Of a DNA stretch of 60,571 bases, positions 45,904 through 56,152 are shown one piece after another. The DNA lies in assembly GCF_030730205.1 (NCBI RefSeq), contig NZ_JANQVQ010000029.1:1-60571 (forward strand), read 5' to 3'. Origin of the DNA: Paraglaciecola sp. (lineage in GTDB: Bacteria; Pseudomonadota; Gammaproteobacteria; Enterobacterales; Alteromonadaceae). The position numbers and the translations under genes are program-made. Each line of letters opens with the position of its first letter. Position 1 is the stretch's first letter. Below the pieces are notes generated by a model. That model was given only the letters and a program-made list of their open reading frames with translations. It did no database searches and was not told the DNA's origin.

Positions 45904-45927
45904 CCCGTGTTGGACACGGGCTTTTTT
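45904..45927 (+). terminator. Terminator of the rhomboid-thioesterase unit
   Basis: CCCGTGT-tgg-ACACGGG followed by CTTTTTT, 39 bases after the thioesterase stop codon. Confidence 0.9.
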
Positions 45928-46182
45928 AAACGTTCGCGGTTTATAAACAGGGTCAAATCGTTAACATAATCTGAGTAATTTAACTGAATACGTATGCAAA
46001 ATGTTGTTGAAATACTGTCATAACGGGTAGTCTAGCGGCTATTTGCTGTTACCGAATATTAACAATACGTTTACGTTGCTGATACTCAGCGCTCATTCAT
46101 TGCTATTATCACAGTTAACACCTACTTTTCAGCGCCTGATAAAGGCGTATTCACCTAGATTTCAATAATCAGAGAAATATAA
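45928..46182 (+). promoter_or_regulatory. Promoter region of the maltodextrin-type operon with a LacI-like operator
   Basis: TGAATAC|GTATGCA (45985-45998) is a 14-bp palindrome with a central CG and one mismatch, the usual form of LacI-family operators. It lies about 190 bp before the transporter start. A second CG-rich element, ATACGTTTACGTT, is at about 46065-46077. The regulator gene downstream at 49414-50448 is the likely binder. The rest of the spacer is non-coding. Confidence 0.45.
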
Positions 46183-47697
46183 ATGAATAAGTCACAACCC
46201 ACATTGAATTTTTGGCAAATTTGGAACATGTGTTTTGGTTTTATGGGTATTCAGTTTGGCTTTGCATTGCAAAACGCTAACGTCAGTCGAATTTTTGAAA
46301 CCCTTGGCGCTGACTACAACAATATGGCTGTACTGTGGGTAGCGGCACCTATTACTGGGTTAATTATCCAGCCCATCATAGGTTACTTCAGTGATAAAAC
46401 GTGGAACCGCTTGGGCCGTCGCCGTCCTTATTTCTTGTTTGGTGCCATTGCTGCAAGTTTAGCGTTGTTTATTATGCCTAACTCTCCGGCGTTGTGGGTT
46501 GCGGCCGGTATGTTATGGATAATGGACGCGTCGATTAATGTTTCAATGGAGCCTTTTCGGGCTTTTGTTGGTGATATGTTGCCTAAAAAGCAGCGTCCAC
46601 TGGGTTATGCAATGCAAAGCTTTTTCATTGGGGTAGGAGCGGTAGTAGCGTCGTCTTTACCGTGGATGATGACAAATTGGTTTGATGTGTCCAATGTGGC
46701 GCAAGCTGGCCTTATTCCAGACTCAGTGAAATACTCATTTTATGCCGGTGGCACCATATTTTTTCTGTGTGTTGCTTGGACGGTGTATTCAACAAAAGAG
46801 TATTCACCAGAAGAATTGGCTGAATTTGAGCAGGCAGAAGTTGACAAGGGTCTTGGTGCACAAGTGGTAGAAAATATTCGCTCGCCAGCCAGTTACCTCA
46901 AGGGCGGAGCGATATTTACTCTCCTTGGTCTTATTTTAGCGCTAGTTATTGCCGTTAATATTGAGCGTCTCGATAAAAATTTGTATATCGCTGCGGGCAT
47001 GTTAGTCGCTTTTGGTGTGTGTCAGTTGCTGGCAGGATGGTTTGCTAATAGGCAATCGACCGCTAACGGTTTTTCAGAAGTCATGAATGATTTGTTTGCA
47101 ATGCCAGTTGCCATGCGTCAGCTTGCCGTGGTGCAATTTTTTTCGTGGTTTGCTTTTTTCGCAATGTGGATTTACATGACATCCGGTGTTGCTTCGTTTC
47201 ATTTTGGTAGTAAAGACCCAAGTTCTTTAGCCTATAATGAGGGCGCTGACTGGGTGGGAGTGCTTTACGCCGTTTATAACGGTACCTCTATTTTTGCAGC
47301 GATTTTAATTCCTATCATTGTAAAATTAACTAACTTACGTTTCGCCCATCTGATTAACCTTGGGTTAGGCGGTCTGGGCTTTATTTCTTTTCTGATTATT
47401 CGCGATCCTAATTGGTTAGTGCTCTCCATGGTTGGCGTCGGTTTTGCTTGGGCCTCAGTGTTGTCGGTTCCTTATGCGTTATTATCGAATGCCTTACCCA
47501 TTAAAAAGCTCGGCGTTTATATGGGTATCTTCAACTTTTTTATCGTTATCCCACAAATACTAGCAGCCAGCATACTGGGTTTTTTAGTCACTAAAGTATT
47601 TAACAATGAGCCTATTTATGCCCTGGTTGTCGGTGGTTGCAGTATGTTGATTGCTGGTTTGATGACATTACGTGTACAAGTGCCAACTGAAGGTTAA
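46183..47697 (+). CDS. MFS sugar transporter (SLC45/MalT-like)
   Basis: This 504-residue permease has about 12 helices. The segments QPIIGYFSDKTWNRLGRRRPY (shown in part as GYFSDKTWNRLGRRRPY), FRAFVGDMLP and SVPYALLSNALP match the glycoside/maltose-type MFS carriers that act in proteobacterial maltodextrin use (MalT, MalY). Sugar uptake with protons is inferred. It starts an operon with an amylase and opposes a LacI regulator. The ATG has AGAGA upstream at 46171-46175. Confidence 0.85.
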   Translation: MNKSQPTLNFWQIWNMCFGFMGIQFGFALQNANVSRIFETLGADYNNMAVLWVAAPITGLIIQPIIGYFSDKTWNRLGRRRPYFLFGAIAASLALFIMPNSPALWVAAGMLWIMDASINVSMEPFRAFVGDMLPKKQRPLGYAMQSFFIGVGAVVASSLPWMMTNWFDVSNVAQAGLIPDSVKYSFYAGGTIFFLCVAWTVYSTKEYSPEELAEFEQAEVDKGLGAQVVENIRSPASYLKGGAIFTLLGLILALVIAVNIERLDKNLYIAAGMLVAFGVCQLLAGWFANRQSTANGFSEVMNDLFAMPVAMRQLAVVQFFSWFAFFAMWIYMTSGVASFHFGSKDPSSLAYNEGADWVGVLYAVYNGTSIFAAILIPIIVKLTNLRFAHLINLGLGGLGFISFLIIRDPNWLVLSMVGVGFAWASVLSVPYALLSNALPIKKLGVYMGIFNFFIVIPQILAASILGFLVTKVFNNEPIYALVVGGCSMLIAGLMTLRVQVPTEG

Positions 47698-47706
47698 GGA
47701 AAAATG

Positions 47707-49395
47707 ATGCAGCAAAGACACACAAAAAAATTAGCACTGGCCATTTCATTGGTATTAAGTGCCTGTACAACGACTACGCGAACGAGCACTACGCTGGCAC
47801 CTCAGGAGTTTTATGGTTCAAGTCAGCCATTTACCAAAGAAGCCGTGTATTTTGTGATGACTGATCGATTTGTTGACGGTGATCCAAGTAACAATCACCC
47901 GCAACAGGGTGGTAAATATCCTACTTTTGGTTTGCCCTTAAGCAACGAGAGTGGCGACACCGCCTATGTGGGTTACATGGGCGGGGATTTACAAGGTGTG
48001 TTAAATAATGCTGCCTACATCAAAGATATGGGGTTTACCGCTGTGTGGTTAACACCAATTTTAGATAACCCTGATGAAGCTTTTAGTGGTGGTGAACCAA
48101 TCACGTTTGGTGGTGCATTTAAAGATGGTGGTAAAACCGGTTATCACGGTTATTGGGCCAATAACTTTTATCAGATGGACGAGCATTTAGGCTCGCCTGG
48201 CTTGGACTACAAAGCCTATACTCAACAAATGCGTGAAAAATTTGGTTTAAAATCCGTATTAGACATAGTTGCTAATCACGGCACGCCTTCCTTTGATATG
48301 CCTGAGGATCAAGCAAAATTTGGCGAATTGTATGATAGGGATGGCAAATTGGTGGCGGACCATCAAAATCTGCCCCCAGAGGCACTTGACCCAGCTAAGC
48401 CCTTGCATGACTTTTTTCACAAGTTTCCTGATATTCTGCAATTATCAAACTTAGATGAAAGTAATGCCCAAGTCCAAGACTATCTGATTAACTCATATCT
48501 ATATTGGATAGAGCAGGGCGCAGATGCATTTAGAATAGACACGATTCGTCATGTACCACATGCATTTTGGCGACTGATGTCCGATAGGATCAGAGCAAAA
48601 TACCCTAACTTTTATATGTTTGGTGAAAGTTTTAATTACGATGCAAATTTTATTGCTCAGCATACTTTGGCTAAAAATGGAGCAATTAGTGTATTGGATT
48701 TTCCGCAACAAAAAGCCATTGTGTCAGTGTTTGAAAATCCAGACAGCGATTTTGCAGAGTTAGAAAAAGTCCTGTATTTAACCCATGGTCCCTACGAAAA
48801 CCCTTATGAATTAACCACGTTTTATGACAATCATGACATGCCTCGGATGAATGCCTCCGATGAGGGTTTCATTGATGCGAATAATTGGTTGTTCACGAGT
48901 CGCGGTATTCCAGTGGTGTACCAAGGCTCTGAGCTTGGCTTTATGCGCGGTAAAGCGGAGCATCAAGGTAATCGTAACTACCTTGGTCAAGCTAATATTG
49001 AATTGGCCAAACAGCACCCGATTCATCATGCCTTAAGCCGTGTCGCCAACTTGCGTAAAAACATACCTGCGTTACAAAACGGTTTACAGGTCAATATTGA
49101 GCTTGCGGGTAACAAAGCGGCATTCTACCGCGTCTTGGTAAAAGAGGGGGTTTCACAAGTTGCCTTAGTGATGTTGAATAAAGGCGACACCGCTGCGGAA
49201 TTTAGCGTCAATAAGGCCTTGCAGCAGGGTGTTTGGTATCGCCAATCATCAGATGAACAACGTAATATCAGTGACCGCCAAGACACCTTAAACAGCAGTG
49301 TCGGGCCTCATGATGTGCAAGTATGGCTATATAAGGGTGAGGTGACGCAAGAAGCATTACTCACAGAGTTAAGTGCGCTAATGCGTTATAAGTAG
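47707..49395 (+). CDS. GH13 alpha-amylase / cyclomaltodextrinase-like lipoprotein
   Basis: This protein of about 562 residues has a lipoprotein signal with lipobox LSAC. The GH13 catalytic residues are visible in DAFRIDTIRHV (nucleophile Asp), FGESFNYD (acid/base Glu) and TFYDNHDMPR (Asp). VYFVMTDRFVDGDPSNN, and the large loop before HGYWANNFY, match alpha-amylase and CGTase-like enzymes. It would cut maltodextrins in the envelope before import by the adjacent transporter. AAGGA fits the ATG at 47707 with six-base spacing; the ATG at 47704 is three bases closer. Confidence 0.9.
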   Translation: MQQRHTKKLALAISLVLSACTTTTRTSTTLAPQEFYGSSQPFTKEAVYFVMTDRFVDGDPSNNHPQQGGKYPTFGLPLSNESGDTAYVGYMGGDLQGVLNNAAYIKDMGFTAVWLTPILDNPDEAFSGGEPITFGGAFKDGGKTGYHGYWANNFYQMDEHLGSPGLDYKAYTQQMREKFGLKSVLDIVANHGTPSFDMPEDQAKFGELYDRDGKLVADHQNLPPEALDPAKPLHDFFHKFPDILQLSNLDESNAQVQDYLINSYLYWIEQGADAFRIDTIRHVPHAFWRLMSDRIRAKYPNFYMFGESFNYDANFIAQHTLAKNGAISVLDFPQQKAIVSVFENPDSDFAELEKVLYLTHGPYENPYELTTFYDNHDMPRMNASDEGFIDANNWLFTSRGIPVVYQGSELGFMRGKAEHQGNRNYLGQANIELAKQHPIHHALSRVANLRKNIPALQNGLQVNIELAGNKAAFYRVLVKEGVSQVALVMLNKGDTAAEFSVNKALQQGVWYRQSSDEQRNISDRQDTLNSSVGPHDVQVWLYKGEVTQEALLTELSALMRYK

Positions 49396-49413
49396 GAAAA
49401 GTGGCGCGCAGAT

Positions 49414-50448
49414 TTAACTCTGCGCTACATGGCCACAAGAATGACGAATAACCAAGTCCACTGGCATTAAATATTGTTCGACTCTACTGCCGTTAATCAA
49501 TTGTATTAGGCTTTCAACCAATATTTCTCCGGCTAATTTAGTGTTTTGCTGCACGGTGGTCAAAGCGGGGTTGGCGAAACTTGAGATAGGAATATTGTCG
49601 TAACCTGCCACCGCAACTTGCTGGGGAATGCTTATATTGTTATCGCGCAATGCCCTCATTGCGCCCATCGCAATTAAATCACTGGCACAAACTAGGGCAT
49701 CAAAAGGTAAACCTGCTGCCAGTAAACTGCATGTTGCTTGATAGCCAGAGTCTTCGGTGGATATTGCTTCAATTTGCATAACGGGGTTATGCACCAAGCC
49801 AGCTTCTTGTAAGGCTTGACTAAAACCAATATAGCGGTCCATAAATTCAGGGCAGTGTTTGTCGGCACCACCGATAAAAGCAAAGGTTGTACGGCCTTGA
49901 TTAATCATGTGCTGGGTGATGTCAAAACCACCTTGAATATTATTGCTGCCTATTGAGACACCTGGATGATCAACATCATGCGCTCCCCAGCGAACAAAAT
50001 GTGTTTGCTGCTCTTCTAATTTGGCCAGTTTGTCACGGTAATCCACATAATCACCGTAGCCCAACAGAATAATGCCATCCGCTTTGTTCGAGTCTTCGTA
50101 TTCGGCGTGCCAGTCGTCATTTAGATTTTGAAATGAGACAAGTAAGTCATAACCCGCTTTTGCGCTGGCTTTGGTAATACTGCCCAACATCGATAAGAAA
50201 AACGGATTGATAAGCGAATCGTCAGACGTAGGATCTTCAAACAACAACAACGCCAACGTACCGCTTTGTTGCCGTCGTAAGTTACTGGCGTTTTTGTCTA
50301 CTTTATAATTTAACTCGGCTGCAATAGCTTGGACTTTTTCGCGAGTTTCTTTATTCACCAAAGGGCTATTTCTTAGGGCTCTGGAAACTGTCGACTGTGA
50401 TACACCGGCTAAGTGGGCAATATCAAAAGATGTTGCTTTATCTCTCAT
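49414..50448 (-). CDS. LacI-family transcriptional regulator
   Basis: The start is placed at the ATG at 50446-50448 because the HTH (TSFDIAHLAGVSQSTVSRAL) begins there; the open frame runs 49 codons further upstream without family likeness. The 344-residue product has the hinge helix NASNLRRQQSG and a periplasmic-binding-fold effector domain (SDLIAMGAMRAL, VAVAGYDNIPIS). It is convergent with the transporter-amylase operon and probably represses it, with maltodextrin or a related sugar as inducer. Confidence 0.88.
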   Translation of the reverse strand: MRDKATSFDIAHLAGVSQSTVSRALRNSPLVNKETREKVQAIAAELNYKVDKNASNLRRQQSGTLALLLFEDPTSDDSLINPFFLSMLGSITKASAKAGYDLLVSFQNLNDDWHAEYEDSNKADGIILLGYGDYVDYRDKLAKLEEQQTHFVRWGAHDVDHPGVSIGSNNIQGGFDITQHMINQGRTTFAFIGGADKHCPEFMDRYIGFSQALQEAGLVHNPVMQIEAISTEDSGYQATCSLLAAGLPFDALVCASDLIAMGAMRALRDNNISIPQQVAVAGYDNIPISSFANPALTTVQQNTKLAGEILVESLIQLINGSRVEQYLMPVDLVIRHSCGHVAQS

Positions 50449-50723
50449 AACTACGTCTTTATTCCCTGAAACGCTATTTGCGTTATTTGACTGTGACGAC
50501 TCGAACTTGACTTTTATACACCAGCTTATGATTTTGTTCCTTAATATTCTGCAAAAACATAAAAAAGAAAACAGCGATGCTGGAAAATTAAGCAAAAATC
50601 GTAGGATGGCGCTTAAAGATACGATCAGCGTACTTAGGCCCTGAAAAACCCTTATGCACTCACTTCAACCTGTTATAATATGCGGCTCGTATTTTACCAA
50701 TCATTGCTAAGAGGATATTCTTA
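50449..50723. promoter_or_regulatory. Divergent control region with the glnS promoter
   Basis: TGTTATAAT at 50671-50679 is an extended -10 (TGn plus perfect TATAAT) about 45 bases before the glnS ATG. The -35 is weak, as is common with extended -10 promoters. A GAGGAT ribosome site precedes the ATG. The rest serves the LacI regulator on the other strand. Confidence 0.6.
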
Positions 50724-52391
50724 ATGGCCGAGACTGACAGTCGTCCGACCAACTTCATTCGTCAAATTATTGATAACGATCTTAAAAGTGGCTTGCATAA
50801 CGTTGTTCAAACGCGCTTTCCACCTGAGCCAAATGGTTATTTACACATTGGCCATGCAAAATCAATTTGTTTGAATTTTGGCATAGCTCAAGACTACGCA
50901 GGTTATTGTAATCTTCGCTTTGACGACACCAATCCTGAAAAAGAAGACATCGATTATGTGAATGCCATTCAGCAGGATGTGAGTTGGTTGGGGTTCAAAT
51001 GGCACGGTAAAGTCAGGTATTCATCTGATTATTTTGAGCAGTTGTATGGTTTTGCTCTTGAATTAATCAACAAAGGTTTGGCTTATGTTGACTTTTCAAC
51101 GCCAGAAGAAGTAAGACAGCTGCGCGGCACGCTAAAGGCGCCTGGACAAAACAGCGCTTACCGAGATGCCTCTGTAGCAGATAACTTAGCGCATTTTGAA
51201 AAAATGAAACAGGGAGAATATCAAGAGGGCCAATGTTTGTTGCGCGCTAAAATTGATATGGCTTCACCGTTTATGTGTATGCGTGATCCAGCGTTATACC
51301 GTGTTAAGTTTGCCCATCATCACCAAACCGGTGATGCTTGGTGTATCTATCCTATGTATGACTTTACGCATTGTATCTCTGATGCAATTGAGGGGATTAC
51401 ACACTCATTATGTACATTAGAGTTTCAAGATAATCGTCGTTTATACGATTGGGTATTGAGTAATATCACCATTGATACAGTGCCTCATCAATACGAGTTT
51501 TCTCGTTTAAATCTTGAATACACTGTGCTCAGTAAACGTAAGCTTATTCAACTAGTTGAAGAAAAACATGTGGCGGGTTGGGATGACCCCCGAATGCCTA
51601 CTATTGCTGGTTTACGTCGACGAGGTTTTACACCGAACGCGATTGTTGAGTTTTGCAAACGTATTGGTGTGACTAAAATGGATAATTTGGTTGAAATGTC
51701 TATGTTAGACGCCTGTATACGTGAAGAATTAAACGAACATGCACCACGGGCGATGGCTGTGCTTGACCCTGTAAAGCTCGTTATTGAAAATTATCCAAGT
51801 GATACTAGCGAAACCTTGGTGGCACAGAATCATCCTAATGATGAATCGATGGGGACGCGTCAATTACCCTTTACCCGCGAGATTTATATCGAAGCGGAAG
51901 ATTTTCGCGAAGAAGCCAATAAGAAATTTAAACGTTTAGTGTTAGGCAAAGAAGTGCGTTTACGCAATGCCTATGTGATCAAAGCCGAGCGCGTTGAAAA
52001 AGACGAACAAGGCAATGTAATTTGCATTTACTGCACTTATGATGAACAAACCCTAGGTAAGGATCCAGCCGATGGCCGTAAGGTTAAAGGGGTTATTCAT
52101 TGGGTTTCAGCCACTCATGGCCTAAAAGCACAAGTTAATTTGTATGACAGATTATTTAGTGTGCCCAATCCAGCTGGGGAAGACGATTTTTTAGCGGCCT
52201 TGAATCCAGAATCCTTATTAGTGAAACAGGCTATTGTTGAACCTAGTTTGCAAAATGCTGAGGTGGGTCACTCATTACAGTTCGAACGCATGGGGTACTT
52301 TACTTTGGATAAAAGTAGCACCACTGACCAGTTGGTGTTTAACCGCACTGTTGGATTACGTGATTCTTGGGCAAAGGCAGATCAAGAGTAA
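50724..52391 (+). CDS. glnS: Glutaminyl-tRNA synthetase
   Basis: This 555-residue class I synthetase charges tRNA-Gln. [17 protein letters not shown] contains the HIGH motif (41-44), and VLSKRKL is the KMSKS variant usual in GlnRS. The C-terminal anticodon domain shows [23 protein letters not shown] and [11 protein letters not shown]. Length is as in E. coli. It is monocistronic with a bidirectional terminator. Confidence 0.97.
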   Translation: MAETDSRPTNFIRQIIDNDLKSGLHNVVQTRFPPEPNGYLHIGHAKSICLNFGIAQDYAGYCNLRFDDTNPEKEDIDYVNAIQQDVSWLGFKWHGKVRYSSDYFEQLYGFALELINKGLAYVDFSTPEEVRQLRGTLKAPGQNSAYRDASVADNLAHFEKMKQGEYQEGQCLLRAKIDMASPFMCMRDPALYRVKFAHHHQTGDAWCIYPMYDFTHCISDAIEGITHSLCTLEFQDNRRLYDWVLSNITIDTVPHQYEFSRLNLEYTVLSKRKLIQLVEEKHVAGWDDPRMPTIAGLRRRGFTPNAIVEFCKRIGVTKMDNLVEMSMLDACIREELNEHAPRAMAVLDPVKLVIENYPSDTSETLVAQNHPNDESMGTRQLPFTREIYIEAEDFREEANKKFKRLVLGKEVRLRNAYVIKAERVEKDEQGNVICIYCTYDEQTLGKDPADGRKVKGVIHWVSATHGLKAQVNLYDRLFSVPNPAGEDDFLAALNPESLLVKQAIVEPSLQNAEVGHSLQFERMGYFTLDKSSTTDQLVFNRTVGLRDSWAKADQE

Positions 52392-52407
52392 GGCACAGGG
52401 TAAAGAC

Positions 52408-52438
52408 AAAAAAAGCAGACACGTAGTCTGCTTTTTTT
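52408..52438. terminator. Bidirectional terminator between glnS and yciK
   Basis: AAAAAAA-GCAGAC-acgta-GTCTGC-TTTTTTT: T-runs on both strands make it efficient for both convergent genes. Confidence 0.92.
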
Positions 52439-52465
52439 ATGCCTGAAACGTCAAAAAGTGGGCAA

Positions 52466-53206
52466 TCAAGCTTGTGCGTGCATGGTCTCTCCGCGCTCTG
52501 CTGAGCTATTGGCATCCATCAAATACAAGTAGTAAGGCATAAGATCCGCAGGGGTTTTAAGTAAACTCGCATCTTCGGCAGGAAAAGCAGATGCACGCAT
52601 TGCCGTTTTGGTGCCGCCGGGATTTAAGCAATTGAAACGAATTGACGAGTTCTCATATTCATCAGCCAATACCTCCATCATACCTTGCGTGGCAAATTTT
52701 GATACAGCATAAGCCCCCCAATAGGCCTTACCTTTGATACCAACACCTGAGGTGGTAAAAATAACCGAAGCTGCGGGCGCTTTTTTTAACAGTGGTAACA
52801 GAGCTTGTGTTAAATAAAACTGGCTATTTACATTTACTTGCATAATAGATTGCCATTCTTCCACTGGAATTTGAACAAAGGGACCGAGGTTACCCAGTTT
52901 AGCCGCGTTATGCAGTAAACCATCGAGTTTGCCAAACTGATGTTCAATGGAACCTGCTAAACCCGCGTAGTGATTAGGAGTTGCACCCTGTAAATCAAGT
53001 GGCACGATAGCGGGCTCTTTACCGCCTTCGCTGATAATTTGATCATAAACCTGTTCTAATTTTTTGACGGTTTTACCAAGTAAAATAACGGTTGCACCAT
53101 AGCGAGCATACTGTAGGGCCGCTTCTTTGCCGATGCCGTCACCAGCGCCTGTGACTAAAATAACCTTGTCTCTTAAATATTGTGTTTGAGGTGTGTAATT
53201 GAGCAT
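52466..53206 (-). CDS. yciK: YciK-type SDR oxidoreductase
   Basis: This 246-residue SDR has TGAGDGIGKEAA, the YAVSK active-site pair and the LHNAAKLG segment that distinguish YciK from most SDRs. Its substrate in bacteria is not firmly known. In E. coli it lies near btuR. It is single here. Confidence 0.88.
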   Translation of the reverse strand: MLNYTPQTQYLRDKVILVTGAGDGIGKEAALQYARYGATVILLGKTVKKLEQVYDQIISEGGKEPAIVPLDLQGATPNHYAGLAGSIEHQFGKLDGLLHNAAKLGNLGPFVQIPVEEWQSIMQVNVNSQFYLTQALLPLLKKAPAASVIFTTSGVGIKGKAYWGAYAVSKFATQGMMEVLADEYENSSIRFNCLNPGGTKTAMRASAFPAEDASLLKTPADLMPYYLYLMDANSSAERGETMHAQA

Positions 53207-53466
53207 GGAGTAACTTAATTGTTAGTGATGGCAGGATAATATCATTGATAAATGAACTTTTGCACTTTTAGGCAATTTCTCATTTATTGGCAGATTTGGC
53301 TTACAAAATATTAACAAAGCTTTGCAAAAAGCAAATAAAGTCAATAAGATTGCAACAAGTTTAACTGGTCTAACTTGTTGCTTGCACGGATAAACCCTTC
53401 GTACAAAATCAATAAAAGAAACGGCCAAATTAACAGACAACAATCATCGGATAACGTGGAAACCTT

Positions 53467-56052
53467 ATGAAAAAATTATTACTCGCTATGAGTATTTCAG
53501 CTGTTTTGGGACTAAGTAGTTGTGGTGGAGACACCGTTGAAGAAATGAAAAGTGCAAGCAGCACCGACCGAGCTGCTTCAAGAATTGTATTTGATCCCAG
53601 CGCCGGAGTATTGCCGGTTCCTAGCGATCTGCTTTTTGCATTAGCAGCACAAACTCAAGATGGCACCCTAGAAGTACCAGATGAGGTTGCAGCAAAAGCG
53701 GGGGGCATGGCTCCTGACTTTGGCAGCCCATCGGTAGCCTTAGGTGCGCAAGACGGTTGGTCTACACAGCAAGCATTCAGTATTTCAACTTCTCATCCTG
53801 CTGGTATTTCTCTTGACGCCGCTTCGGTGTCAACCCCAGGTTCAGTGCGCTTATTTAAAGGGGCAATTGGCGGAGCATTAAACGATGCTGATTGTTTAAC
53901 CGCGTCACCTTTAACGGGCTGTAAGATTTACGAAGAGCTTACCTTTGGGGTCGATTTTGCCGCTCAAGCTGTCGGCGACGATATTGCGATTATTCCACTT
54001 AAAGCATTTGAAGGTTCAACGTCATATTACGTGGTCCTAACCGATGGTTTGAAGGCCAGCGATGGTCAGTCACTAAAAGCATCTACCTCTTATGAGTCGG
54101 TGAGTTTACCTATTACTACACAACCTCTATCTAGCGATTCTCAACTGGCGCTGCAAGGTTTAGTGAATTCCTATGAGTCAGTGGTTGTGAGTCAAGGTGG
54201 GGTAGACGCTGATTCCATCATTTTCACTTCTACCTTTACTACGCAAACCACTGATACCATTTTTAATACCATGAAAGGCATTCAAATTGCAGGTTTTGCA
54301 GGTGCTTTGGCACAGGGCGTAAGCCCACAAGTGGCCGCGCAGTATTTACCTTCTATTACTGTAGCCGAACAGCAAAACGCTACTGCCTTTGATGTGCTTG
54401 CTGGTGCTTTATTAAGCGCAGATCAAATTGCTGGTTTGGAACAATACGGCTTGAAAAGTTGTAGTGCCTTGGCAGCGACCTTAGCAACGCCCACTTCACC
54501 ATTATTTTCAACAGCAGTAAGTACCTTCGCACAAGTAGGGCCATTTTGTGCGTCTCAAGTCAGTTCTGGTAGTATTGATTTACCTTACTACTTAAGTACT
54601 ACTGCGCCCCTGAGTGATTTTTGGCATGCAGCATGTACCAATGGTTTAGCGCTGCAAGGTATTGGTGCAGACAATATTCCTAGTTTGATTGCCAATGGCA
54701 CCTTACCTGTGGGCAGCAACAATGCCCTGTGTCAGGCCGCATCTAATGGTCAGTTGTTAGATTTAGATGTATCGGCACTGGGAATAAGTGATGAGCGTCA
54801 CGTTACCCGTTACAGCCCAATTGTAAAACCACAGGGCAGAAACACCAACGGTACTGAAACCTTGCAGGTACAAATTACCGTACCTGATGAAGCCGTTGTG
54901 GCGGCATTAGCCGGTTTGAGTGGGTCTGTTACAGCGATTTCTAAGCCAGAAGCCGGTTGGCCTGTGGTGATTTTAACCCACGGTATTACCTCTAAAAAAG
55001 AAGATATGTTGATCTTATCTGGCGCGCTATCACTGGCCGGTTTTGCCACAGTGGCGATTGATAATCCCTTACATGGTAGCCGCGGTTTTACCTTGGAAGA
55101 TGGCACTATTGTTAACGCTTCTGGTGGTTTTGGTGGCAGCACTACAGATTATTTCAACTTAAGTAGTTTGTTAACCGCCCGAGATAACACCAGGCAAGGT
55201 ATCGCCGATGTTCTTGGCTTACGTTTAGGTTTACATGCACTTGCTGATGCAAGTGGGAGTATTGATATTGACGCCTCTAATGTCTATTTAGCCGGACAAT
55301 CTCTTGGTTCGATTATCGGTAGCACGGCAGTAACTGTGGCCAATACCAGCTTGAGTGAAGTCAATCCGGCGTTAGCTGCTTTTGATGGGATGTTCAAGTT
55401 TAATGCTGTTGCGTTAAATGTTCCTGGCGGTGGTGTGGCAAATTTCCTTATGCAATCAGCCTCCTTTGGTAATTTAGTGAAGGGCTCGTTGTTTGCAGCA
55501 TCTTCCACTGAGTTTCAACAATTTTTAGCTGCCTTTGCACAGGAAAATAGTTTGCCGCTACAAAGCGCGATTTCGCCTGCTTACGCAGCATTTTCTGCAG
55601 GCTTTAGCGCAGAGCAAAGTGCTGCAGCTAATGCCTTGTTTTCTCAATTTACCTTTGCTGCTCAAACGCTATTAGATTCGAGCGACCCAAATACCTATGC
55701 AGCACAACTAGCTGCAACTGAAACGCCGGTATACATGGCTGAGGTAGTTGGTGGTGGTACAAATGATGATGGCTCAACAGCACTTTCAGATCGCGTTATT
55801 CCTAATTTTGTTGCTCCACTAGCCGGTACTGAGGCTCTTGCTTCGCTTATTGGATTAGAAGGAGTGGTGTCGACTACACCAGGGAATGGCATTGTTCGTT
55901 TTACCAGTGGCGAGCATAGCTCATTGTTGAATCCCGCGCTCAGCATGGCGACAACTCGTGAAATGCAAGCTCAAATTGCTAAGTTTTTTGCGACTGACCT
56001 AATGGGACAAGCCACTATTGTTGTGTCAGATACCAGTGTTGTAGCGAACTAA
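53467..56052 (+). CDS. Pla-1/cef (VolA-like) lipase/phospholipase lipoprotein
   Basis: This 861-residue lipoprotein (lipobox LSSC) has an N-terminal domain found in secreted Aeromonas and Vibrio lipases (RIVFDPSAGVLPVPSDLLF, and the STSYYVVLTDGLKASDG strand region) and a C-terminal alpha/beta hydrolase with Ser612 in AGQSLGSIIG. The segment VVILTHGITSKKEDM gives the oxyanion region. It probably hydrolyses phospholipids or lysolipids on the cell surface to obtain fatty acids. It stands alone with its own terminator. Confidence 0.9.
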   Translation: MKKLLLAMSISAVLGLSSCGGDTVEEMKSASSTDRAASRIVFDPSAGVLPVPSDLLFALAAQTQDGTLEVPDEVAAKAGGMAPDFGSPSVALGAQDGWSTQQAFSISTSHPAGISLDAASVSTPGSVRLFKGAIGGALNDADCLTASPLTGCKIYEELTFGVDFAAQAVGDDIAIIPLKAFEGSTSYYVVLTDGLKASDGQSLKASTSYESVSLPITTQPLSSDSQLALQGLVNSYESVVVSQGGVDADSIIFTSTFTTQTTDTIFNTMKGIQIAGFAGALAQGVSPQVAAQYLPSITVAEQQNATAFDVLAGALLSADQIAGLEQYGLKSCSALAATLATPTSPLFSTAVSTFAQVGPFCASQVSSGSIDLPYYLSTTAPLSDFWHAACTNGLALQGIGADNIPSLIANGTLPVGSNNALCQAASNGQLLDLDVSALGISDERHVTRYSPIVKPQGRNTNGTETLQVQITVPDEAVVAALAGLSGSVTAISKPEAGWPVVILTHGITSKKEDMLILSGALSLAGFATVAIDNPLHGSRGFTLEDGTIVNASGGFGGSTTDYFNLSSLLTARDNTRQGIADVLGLRLGLHALADASGSIDIDASNVYLAGQSLGSIIGSTAVTVANTSLSEVNPALAAFDGMFKFNAVALNVPGGGVANFLMQSASFGNLVKGSLFAASSTEFQQFLAAFAQENSLPLQSAISPAYAAFSAGFSAEQSAAANALFSQFTFAAQTLLDSSDPNTYAAQLAATETPVYMAEVVGGGTNDDGSTALSDRVIPNFVAPLAGTEALASLIGLEGVVSTTPGNGIVRFTSGEHSSLLNPALSMATTREMQAQIAKFFATDLMGQATIVVSDTSVVAN

Positions 56053-56074
56053 GTTAGAAAAAGTTGATTTAACA

Positions 56075-56103
56075 AAGCCAAGTCTTAGACTTGGCTTTTT
56101 TTT
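56075..56103 (+). terminator. Terminator of the lipase gene
   Basis: AAGCCAAGTC-tta-GACTTGGCTT followed by a nine-base T-run, 23 bases past the stop codon. Confidence 0.95.
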
Positions 56104-56152
56104 TAGTTATTCATCCCCATAAAGTGTGAAACGAAATTAGGAGAGTACCAAT

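Noticed and set aside
53222-53443. Minus-strand frame of 73 codons upstream of yciK
   Set aside because: It lies in the divergent promoter region, lacks a ribosome site and has no family likeness.
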